DNA of 64,000 nucleotides, from positions 6,190,976 to 6,254,975 of the forward strand of contig JABAKD010000001.1 of NCBI GenBank assembly GCA_012845835.1. The letters run 5' to 3'. Within the stretch, counting starts at the first letter, position 1; every line of letters begins with the position of its first letter. The notes below the pieces were generated by a model. That model saw only the letters and a list, made by a program, of their open reading frames with translations, had not been told where the DNA came from and ran no database searches. The DNA is from Undaria pinnatifida (taxonomy: Eukaryota > Sar > Phaeophyceae > Laminariales > Alariaceae). This document shows, piece by piece, positions 10,905 to 19,000 of this stretch. The position numbers and the translations under genes are program-made.

Positions 10905-13616
10905 ATGGCTGAGAGATACGCTTCCGACACCAACGTGGCTGGGGCCCACACCCCTGATTCCCCCAGCTCCCGCGAGGAGCGGTACACCGCCAGGACCGCC
11001 CGCGCAAACATGGACGACATCCCGAACGTGGAATCCATTCTGGGCGATTTGACGCTCCACACGGCCACGCCGGGCCCCCCTCCCCCGAGAGCAGGCACCT
11101 CCGGTGCCGGGCGGGAGCCCACTGTAAAGCCTGAGACCACTTCGCAGGACTCTGCAAGCCCAATCTCGGACCCGGGGAACACCCAGGGCCACCGCGCGGT
11201 TTTTCGCGAGCGCCGCGCAGCCCTGCAAGCTCATCACGAACAGCTGGTTCTCCAACTAAAGGAGAGCGCCGAGCTCTTGCTTAGGCTCCCCCCATCCCCA
11301 ACCCTTTCCACGAACCCATTCTCGCCGTCATATACGGCTACAGGTGCGACCGCGGCCACTCCGTTCCAACCGCAGCCGCTCCCCTCCCCCACGCAATCTT
11401 CAGTGCCTGTGTCCTTGCGGGCACAGCCGCTGCGGGTAGCGCCAACCCATGCGCCCGCCGAGACGCTTGGAGCCACTACTTTCCAGCTGCCACCGCCGGC
11501 CCAGCCGGTTACCACAACCTACCAGGTGCCACCGCCTGCCCAGCCCTTGCCTTCCCCCACCCCCTTGGCATCCTCACGACCGACGGTTCTGCCGCGCGAG
11601 GCTATTGGTTGGGATTTCTGCGACGCCACCCTCCGCTGCATGCAGAGAACACGCGGAGGAGGTTTTTCTGATGTCTCATCGGCGGCACACCGCCTGTGGG
11701 GTTTATTTGCCCCCGATAGCGACCCATCAGTCGCGTTCGTCCAGGCCCGTGCCGCCACAACTAGCGCATCCGACGAGCTCATCAGGGCCACCAACACCCT
11801 GGTACTCGCCCTTCGTCACTTCCACAACAACGCCGGCCGCGGCTACGTGTGGAACCAGACAGAGTACCGTCCCGACGCCCCTGCACGCCCCACCCCTCCC
11901 CCTACGACGGCCGCGCCCACTGCTACGACACCGCCCCAGCCCACCACGGACGCGCCCACGCCGGCGACGGTCCCAACCCCGCCCACCAGGACAACGCCAT
12001 CCCGATCGGGACCTATGACGGACGACGAACATCATGCCGTTACGCGCCAGTACGACGTAGTGGACATGCGGAAGTTGACACCACTCGTACGCCTACCCTT
12101 CCCGGCCAACAGCGACGCCGCCGTCTACCTGGGCATGTTCCTTGCCAGCGTCAAACTGGCGATGAGGGAGATTCTCACAATCTGCGACGAGTCCGGTAAG
12201 CAATCATTCGACACCCCCCCGTGGGTTAAGGGATGGCACAGAACCCTCCACAAATGCTTCCGAAAGGCTCTCGGGTATCCGCAGGTCATGGCATCTCCCC
12301 TCACCCGCCTCATCGACGATTTCTTCGTCCAAGTTGTCCAGGAACTAGGCATCGACGGAACCGGACCGTCGGCTTTTAGGAAGCTGCTGCAGCTCCTAAC
12401 CAACCACTTCGACGACGGCGACCAAGGGCGCGCCTTCCAACAGCTGCACTCCTTCGGCGTACCGAGCTCAACTGACTTTTCCACGTTCCTGCGAGCGTTC
12501 AAGGAGCGTGTCTCGCTCGCACAGGGCACGGAGAAAATTTTCAAGCCCAGTGACGATATGGTCGTCCAAATCGTACGCGGAGTTACCAGCAGTCAGTACC
12601 CGTCGCTGATGCCAACTCTTTACCCTGGGCGCCTCATGACGACCTCGCAGCCGTTCGCCACGGTTGCGGACATGTGGTCGGCCTTCGAGCTACTGGCAAC
12701 GAACAAGACGCCAGCTATCAACGGCCAAGGGTTTCATGCGACCTCTTCCGGCGGGCATATTACGTACTCCTCTTCACGGCCACCTCCTGCGCAACACACC
12801 AACACGCGTGGCCCCGGCACTCGTGCGATGGGTTCCGCGTCAAACCCACTAATCATGAACGTAGCCGAGGCCGACCGTGACCCATTCTGCGAGGACGAGT
12901 CCGACTGGCCTCTCCGACACTACGAGGAGGTGTACATGGTGACGACAACGTTTAGTACGCAGGATCCCCCGCTGCTGACTCCGCTCCTCACGAGCTCGGC
13001 CCGTGCTCAAGCCCTACGCGCTCACGGTGGACATTGCCTTAACTGCAACGGTACGGATCACAGCATGACGACCTGCCCCCAGGACTTCATCAACATATCC
13101 GGCATCCTCAACCCTGCACTTGGCCAGCTAAACGATGGCGGCCACGCCTACCGCCAATGGCAACAACGGATGCGTTCTTACCGCCGGGGCCAGTACGAGC
13201 ACAACGTCGACCGGAACTCCAACCGCTACGCCCACCGTAACGACAACCGTGGGGGCACTTACCACAACAACAACCGGGGCGCCAACAACAACAACAACCG
13301 CTACAACCACGACCACTCCAACCAACACCGGGGCAACAACGGACGCTCCAACAACAGACGCCACAACAACGGCCGCTCCCACGACAACGGCCGCTCGCAC
13401 GACAACAGCCGCTCCCACGACAACGGCAACCGACAGTTGCAAGGGCAGCAATTTCAACATCGTCGCGCCGCCACCGCATCGCAGTCGACAGCCATGACGG
13501 TACACGACCCGGCGACCTATGCCCCCCCAGCCGCCGCCCCGTCGAACATGCGGATCGGCAATAACAACGCGACCAACCCCAATCAACGACAACCGGGCAC
13601 CTTTCGCACCAACTGA
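10905..13616 (+). CDS. gag: Gag polyprotein
   Basis: This encodes a 903-residue Gag that would form the virus-like particle and bind the element RNA. I chose the ATG at 10905 (M-A-E-R-Y-A): it is the first in-frame ATG after the pyrimidine-tract splice-like site, and the frame upstream of it is low-complexity leader. Residues ~1-330 are Pro/Ser/Thr-rich and probably disordered. Residues ~360-670 include two helix-rich blocks of capsid type. Residues 711-724 form a zinc knuckle, C-x2-C-x4-H-x4-C. Residues ~765-860 are an Asn/Arg/Gly/His-rich tail with repeated R-S-H-D-N units, suited to RNA binding. Gag ends at a TGA followed by a long open frame in the same phase. Gags of this length are large for the superfamily. 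Related decayed gags lie at 1363-4880 and 51424-54314. Confidence 0.88.
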   Translation: MAERYASDTNVAGAHTPDSPSSREERYTARTARANMDDIPNVESILGDLTLHTATPGPPPPRAGTSGAGREPTVKPETTSQDSASPISDPGNTQGHRAVFRERRAALQAHHEQLVLQLKESAELLLRLPPSPTLSTNPFSPSYTATGATAATPFQPQPLPSPTQSSVPVSLRAQPLRVAPTHAPAETLGATTFQLPPPAQPVTTTYQVPPPAQPLPSPTPLASSRPTVLPREAIGWDFCDATLRCMQRTRGGGFSDVSSAAHRLWGLFAPDSDPSVAFVQARAATTSASDELIRATNTLVLALRHFHNNAGRGYVWNQTEYRPDAPARPTPPPTTAAPTATTPPQPTTDAPTPATVPTPPTRTTPSRSGPMTDDEHHAVTRQYDVVDMRKLTPLVRLPFPANSDAAVYLGMFLASVKLAMREILTICDESGKQSFDTPPWVKGWHRTLHKCFRKALGYPQVMASPLTRLIDDFFVQVVQELGIDGTGPSAFRKLLQLLTNHFDDGDQGRAFQQLHSFGVPSSTDFSTFLRAFKERVSLAQGTEKIFKPSDDMVVQIVRGVTSSQYPSLMPTLYPGRLMTTSQPFATVADMWSAFELLATNKTPAINGQGFHATSSGGHITYSSSRPPPAQHTNTRGPGTRAMGSASNPLIMNVAEADRDPFCEDESDWPLRHYEEVYMVTTTFSTQDPPLLTPLLTSSARAQALRAHGGHCLNCNGTDHSMTTCPQDFINISGILNPALGQLNDGGHAYRQWQQRMRSYRRGQYEHNVDRNSNRYAHRNDNRGGTYHNNNRGANNNNNRYNHDHSNQHRGNNGRSNNRRHNNGRSHDNGRSHDNSRSHDNGNRQLQGQQFQHRRAATASQSTAMTVHDPATYAPPAAAPSNMRIGNNNATNPNQRQPGTFRTN
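13614..13616 (+). promoter_or_regulatory. Gag TGA stop, candidate readthrough site
   Basis: Gag ends AAC-TGA-AGA, and the same frame then stays open for 826 codons (13617-16094). The next in-frame ATG is about 78 codons downstream (near 13850). Suppression of this single stop would yield a Gag-NADAR-protease fusion, as stop readthrough does at the gag-pol junction of gammaretroviruses (known). In decayed copy B the aligned position (53928-53930) is also TGA after an Asn codon and is followed by a ~127-codon open frame. In copy A the aligned codon is CGA. Confidence 0.6.
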
Positions 13617-16097
13617 AGAGCCGGTGGTGGAGCAACTGCAGCATCTCCGCCAACAGCACTTGCTGCGAAGACCGGGTCTCAAGACGCCCGAGTACACCAC
13701 GTGCGTCACGACCCCCTGCCCCCTGTCCCCCTACGCCCCCCCCCTACCCCAGCCCGAACCCCAACCACTTGTTCAAGCACTGATCCTCTTGTTCCAGTGA
13801 TTGCCTTGAGGTGTGGGCGGGAGGAGGCCAAGACGTCGAGCCCTACTGGGATGCTCCACTCGACGCCTTCCCGCGATGTGCAACGCTACCTGCCGACTAT
13901 CGCTGAGATTCCAGACATTGCTAACCTGGGCGAAGCCTCGACGATTACGACTACCAGCGGTTCCGGTTCACACGAAACGGCTGTTTCGTCTACCGGGCCA
14001 TCGCCCCCTGAGCCCGCCTCGACCCCAGATTGGTCACTGCTCACCCGCTCGTCACAGGACGTGCGCCCTTTTAGCGGCAACGTTGGGCCCGCGAATGACG
14101 GTTTCCCACTCGCTGCCACGGTGTTGACAGCACCACTGTCGCTGAGCTCGAGGGACAGCCCCGTCGTACAGATGGAAGACTCGCAATCACAGTCGACCAG
14201 GACATGCTCTGAGCACCCTGCCCCGTCATCCTCGCCGGCTTCCCGCATTGCGTGGACTCGGGCCACAGGATCTGCATGCCCTAGCGAGTACAGCCCTGCT
14301 CTCCGAACGCCTGAAGACAGGACCTTTCAGGGTATCCCCGCCCAGCGTGCGCGCCACCGCGTGGACCCTCCCGGTACCTCGGCTTTGCCGAGCAATTCCC
14401 CCGCGAACTCGGGCGTTCAAGTCAGCACCGCCCGATCGGACCTGACTCTACCCCCGACAACGCCACACGGCGACATTACCAACAATCGCCGACACCCACC
14501 CCTGCAACACCCTTCCGACGACTCGCCCTCGCCAGCACAGGACACCGCGGACACCCCGGGTTCTTTCCATTTCTTCTGGAACTCCTCGTCCGTCTTCTCA
14601 CAGTGGTACCTGTGCGCCATCGAGTACGAAAGCGTCACGTACAACTGCGCCGAACAGATGATGATGGCGCAGAAGGCTGCGCTCTTCGGTGACACCGCGA
14701 CAGAGCTCCTCATCCGAACCACCCCCGATCCCGCCGACCAAAAATCTCTTGGACGCACCGTGTCCGGCTTCGACCAGGAGTGTTGGGAGCGACACCGCTA
14801 CGACATCGTCCTCAACACCAACTTCTGCAAGTTCAGCCAAAACCCGGACCTCCAACAAGCGCTCGAGGCAACTGGCGATAAGCACATCGCTGAGGCCAGC
14901 CCGTACGACCTCGTCTGGGGCATCGGCTATAGGGCCGACCACCCGTTTGCCTGCGAAAGGGCGCGCTGGCGCGGTCGGAACCTGCTAGGCCGGGTACTTA
15001 TGGACGTCCGCGAACGCCTTCGCTCAAGCCTCCACGCCACAAGCGCCCTCGCCCCCTGCTCCTCTGAGCCAACACCCACCACCACCGACGCCAGCCGGGT
15101 CTTCCCCACCGCAGATGGCATCCACGAGACTAGCCCCCCCCCCCTTCGACAAACGCCGAGTACCCCGCTTGGACTCCTTCTGCCACCCTCCACCCCGGAC
15201 GCCTTGCCCAGCAGCCACTTCGCTCAGGTCTCCGCCGTCGACGGCGCAACCAACCTATACCCCGCTACTACCGCGCCGACGATACCAGAACATAGACCGT
15301 GCCTTACAAGCGGCATCCTAACTGTCGACGACGCGTCGTTCACGACCGAAGTACTAGTCCACAGCGGCCCTACCGCCGCCAAACGCTGCAAACTCGTGGC
15401 GCTGCTCGACACAGGCTCCCCCCAGTCGTTCATCACCGCCGCCGCCGTACACCAACTGAAGGCGTCCCGGTCAGCAACGGATGAGTGCGAGCGACAGAAC
15501 TCACCTCGTTCATGGGGAGGTTTCGGAACCTCGACTTCCCTCTCCACCACCGTTTCCATCCGCTTTAGCATCCAGTTTAAGCACCACCAAACCCCCACCG
15601 CCGCCCTGGCAGTATGGGCTTGCGTCGTTCCTGCAGGAACTATGCAGCATCCCATCCTCTTGGGGCGAGATAGCTGGATGCGCTTCGAGCGACGCTCGTA
15701 TACCACGCTCCCGCGACAGCCCCAGCTGCCACACCAGCCCCCCCAACCGACCCTGGGCGAACTTTCCCTGCACCACCACGACACCAACAGGGCCTCCGCC
15801 TTCATTCCCGACGACCGATACACCGACGACGTCCACCACCTCCGGTTCGCCGGCACGAAAGTTATTTCGCTTTCCTCCTCGCCGAAGCTCATCAAGGTCA
15901 ACCTCGTGCGCCAGTCAGGCGCCCCGGCGTTTACCGGGCAGTACATGGTCAACATGCTCCCCCGCGAGGACCTTCTCACGACAAAGAAATTTTCGTCTCC
16001 GACGGACACCAGACTATCCCATTGTCAGGATCAACCGATCTCGAACCGGGCGACCTCCTCGGAACCTCCCTCTCCCCACTGGTGCAAGTACCACTAG
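13617..16097 (+). CDS. NADAR-protease polyprotein segment (post-TGA frame)
   Basis: An 826-codon frame in phase with gag, reached by readthrough of TGA 13614-13616 or perhaps from an internal ATG near 13850. Numbering from 13617: residues 1-315 are Pro/Ser/Thr-rich and without a recognisable fold. Residues ~316-469 form a NADAR domain (separate entry). Residues ~470-570 are a linker. Residues ~572-691 are a retropepsin-like aspartic protease with the active-site motif L-L-D-T-G-S (Asp at residue 598) and a later I-L-L-G-R-D phrase, the usual flap-distal marker. The protease would process the Gag-Pol particle precursor. The frame overlaps pol, which lies at -1. Placing an enzyme between Gag and protease is unusual, since Ty3/gypsy elements normally have nothing there. 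Confidence 0.85.
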   Translation, partial: RAGGGATAASPPTALAAKTGSQDARVHHVRHDPLPPVPLRPPPTPARTPTTCSSTDPLVPVIALRCGREEAKTSSPTGMLHSTPSRDVQRYLPTIAEIPDIANLGEASTITTTSGSGSHETAVSSTGPSPPEPASTPDWSLLTRSSQDVRPFSGNVGPANDGFPLAATVLTAPLSLSSRDSPVVQMEDSQSQSTRTCSEHPAPSSSPASRIAWTRATGSACPSEYSPALRTPEDRTFQGIPAQRARHRVDPPGTSALPSNSPANSGVQVSTARSDLTLPPTTPHGDITNNRRHPPLQHPSDDSPSPAQDTADTPGSFHFFWNSSSVFSQWYLCAIEYESVTYNCAEQMMMAQKAALFGDTATELLIRTTPDPADQKSLGRTVSGFDQECWERHRYDIVLNTNFCKFSQNPDLQQALEATGDKHIAEASPYDLVWGIGYRADHPFACERARWRGRNLLGRVLMDVRERLRSSLHATSALAPCSSEPTPTTTDASRVFPTADGIHETSPPPLRQTPSTPLGLLLPPSTPDALPSSHFAQVSAVDGATNLYPATTAPTIPEHRPCLTSGILTVDDASFTTEVLVHSGPTAAKRCKLVALLDTGSPQSFITAAAVHQLKASRSATDECERQNSPRSWGGFGTSTSLSTTVSIRFSIQFKHHQTPTAALAVWACVVPAGTMQHPILLGRDSWMRFERRSYTTLPRQPQLPHQPPQPTLGELSLHHHDTNRASAFIPDDRYTDDVHHLRFAGTKVISLSSSPKLIKVNLVRQSGAPAFTGQYMVNMLPREDLLTTKKFSSPTDTRLSHCQDQPISNRATSSEPPSPHWCKYH
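14562..15024 (+). other. NADAR domain (YbiA-like, ADP-ribose/N-glycosidase superfamily)
   Basis: About 154 residues match the NADAR plan from end to end: an aromatic F-H-F-F-W start, an N-x-S-S-V-F-S-Q-W segment, the C-A-E-Q-x-M-M-x-Q-K-A helix with the conserved Glu (codon 14652), a D-P-A-D-Q-K-S-L-G-R segment, W-E/R-x-R-Y-D-I-V, K-F-S-Q-N-P-D-L, L-x-A-T-G-D-K-H-I-A-E-A-S, D-L-V-W-G-I-G with the conserved Trp (codon 14916), and G-R-N-L-L-G-R-V-L-M-D-V-R closing. Known family members cleave N-glycosidic bonds, including removal of ADP-ribose from guanine in DNA in DarT1/NADAR systems and in riboflavin-pathway intermediates. All motif residues look intact, so an active enzyme is plausible. Its role in the element is unknown. 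Confidence 0.9.
15842..16097 (+). promoter_or_regulatory. Overlap between protease frame and pol frame (-1)
   Basis: The pol frame is open from at least 15842 and overlaps the protease frame until its TAG at 16095-16097. Pol lies at -1 relative to gag/protease, and no ATG opens pol near this point. A programmed -1 frameshift would join them, as in many retroelements. I looked for a canonical slippery heptamer in the right phase and found none. The only run of note is AAAGAAATTTTC at 15983-15994, which is out of the ideal phase. Confidence 0.5.
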
Positions 16098-19000
16098 CCA
16101 CGCTTGGGCACCCTTCTTTGGACCCCCCAGCCCCTCCACCTACGCCAGGCGTACATGCCCTACACGACAACATCCCTGTGGCCAGCGAGAACCCCCCACC
16201 AGCCAATCCCCACGACCCACCGACAGCCCCGTGCCCACAGCTCCTTGCACGCCTCGACACCGTACAACAAACTAGCTTCCTCAACCTCTGGGACCGTCTG
16301 CCGCCGCATCTGCGCGACATCATCTTCGACCTCCACGGTTCCGGATGGTCCCCATCGGTGATCGACAGCCTGGGAGATGTCCTCTGCGAGTTTCCGGACG
16401 TCTTCTCCACCTCCAAGACCGACTTCGGCTCGTGCTCATTGATGCCGTTCAAGATCACCGTACCTCCGGACAGCGAACCAGTTACCTCCCGCCCGTACAG
16501 GATCAACCCCATCCTTGCCAAAAAGGCCGACGCCGTCCTCGACCAGTACCTGGCCGCCGGCTTGATTCAGCATTCGACCTCACCTTACTCCAGCCCCATG
16601 GTCGCCATCCCGAAGAAGGATGGCGGTGTCCGCATCACCATCAACTATAAGAAACTGAACGCCATCAGCTCCCTCGGACAGCTTCCCATCCCCCGCGTTG
16701 ACGAGGTCCTCGATTCTTTAGGAAAAGGGCGCATCTTCTCCCTCTTCGACTTGGTCTCCTCGTTCCACCAAATCACCATCGACAAGGATACCATCCCTTT
16801 GACGGCGGTTTGCACGCCAGACCGGCTCTTCGAGTGGCTTGTGATGCCGCAAGGCAGCAGTGCCTCCCCCGGTTGGTTCGTTAAGGTTATTAACGAGGTC
16901 ATCAAAGGCTTGGAACGCGTCGCCGCGTACCTCGACGACATCATCGTCTTCGACCCCGACCCCACCGACCACGTCGCCAACATCCGAGCCCTTTTTGGTC
17001 GCCTCCGTAAGCACCGCCTCAAACTTTCTCCCTCCAAGGCCAAAATTGGCGCCACAACCGCCGACTTCCTGGGGCACACCATCTCCGCTAGCGGCTACAG
17101 CCCCAACTCCGAAAAGGTCGCCGCTCTCACCAAAATGCCCATGCCCACCGACAAGAAACAGGTGCGGTCACTCCTCGGAGGTATCAACTACTACGGCAAG
17201 TTCCTACCAAACCTTTCCAGACGCCTTCGCCCCATCAACGCTCTACTCAAGCAGGGCGCCACCTTCGACTTCACCCCCGCCATGGAAGCCACCATCCGCG
17301 CCATCCTCCACGAACTTACCGAGCCACCGATCCTCGTCTACCCCGACTGGGACGCCGTCGCCGACGACTCCCGCCCTTTCCGCCTCTACTGCGACGCTAG
17401 CATCGACGGCTTTGGAGCGACTCTCGAGCAGGAACAACTTGACGGCTCCGTCCGCCCGATAATCTACATCAGCCGCGCCACTCTGGACTCCGAACGTTCA
17501 TGGACACCCCTCGACCTCGAGGCCGGCAGCATCGTTTGGGCGATCAAGCGACTACGCGGGCATCTGTGGTCCACCCGTTTCGAAATTTATTCGGACCACA
17601 AGGCGCTCGAGAACATCGCCAAGGTTGGTGAGCACAACGCTCGCGTCCGGCGCTGGCTCGAGTTCCTTTCGGCTTACAACTACCCACTGAAGTACCGCAA
17701 AGGTACGGCCAACGGCAACGCCGATTTCCTTTCACGCCTACCACAACCAGCCACCGACGCCGACCGCACCGGACGCAACCGCCTCACTGGCCCGGACACT
17801 GTTGGCATCTACCTCATCCGCCCCTGCGGCTTCGCGCCGAACGAGCCGCCTACACCGGGTATCGGCTTGGGTGGGCTCGTGTCCCCCCCTTCAAGACCCA
17901 TTCCAACAATCCAGCCTCTTCCCTTCATCGCGGACGACTATACCGACTTCCGCCTACTGGGATCACGCATGGAGCACCACGGCATCCCCAACACCTTCGT
18001 CGGACCTATTTCGACCCGCGACTCCACCGCCAGGCCGCTCGTCAGCTCCGAGAATGCCGCCGTGAACACCGGCGCTCCTCCTGGTTCGGCTTCCAGGCCA
18101 CCCGTCGTCTCCCCGCTGTCCACCATTGGCGCCACGGAACCACCGCCTTCTGGTCTGATCTCTTCACGGACCCGCCATCGCGCCGCCGCCGCCGCGGGAA
18201 ACCCCCGACCTACCGCAGACTATGGGTTCGGACGCCGTCCGAAACTAACCGTATCCAGAAGATCTACATCTACCCGTCGACCGCACACGCCCCCGGCCGG
18301 GGCCCAACCAAGGCTTCCCCCGACGACAACGCCTCCAGCTGCCGTCCCCACGCCGCCCGCGTCACCCGCACCAACCGCACCAAGACCGGCCCCTCCTTCG
18401 ACGACTTCTCCGACGTTCCGATCAACACCGCCACTTCTCCTCCCGGATCCTGTTGTCGACCTAAACATCGACCCCCACCTCCTCGCCCGCGTTGAGCGCT
18501 ACACCTACAGAGACTGGGCGCGCAAACAACGCGCAGAGCCCGTGTGCTACGCCGCCATCCGCTTCCTATCGTTGGACTCCCCTTCTCCGCCGCCGGCTGA
18601 CCTCTTGGATTCCATCCCCTCGGCCCAGCGCCCACTACTCTCCGACGTCCTCGCACTTGCCGCCAAAGGCAGACTCCACCGCACTGACGACGAAACAGCC
18701 CTCCTGGTCCAACGACCACCCACATCTCAACCCGGGAACAGCCTACCGCCACCCGCACCCTATCCCCCCCGCATCTACGTTCCAATGCTGATGCGCCCCT
18801 GGGTGCTGAACACATGCCACGCCGACACCTCCCTACACCTTGGAGTTACCCGGACGGTTCGCATGCTGGCACGGTTTTACTGGTGGATCGGCATGGACGT
18901 CTCCGCCCGCTGGTGGATCCGCCGCTGCCTTCACTGCCAGGCGCGCAAGACCTCCCGACACACCATTCGCTGGCCGACCCTCTCCCTTCCTTTACCCAAC

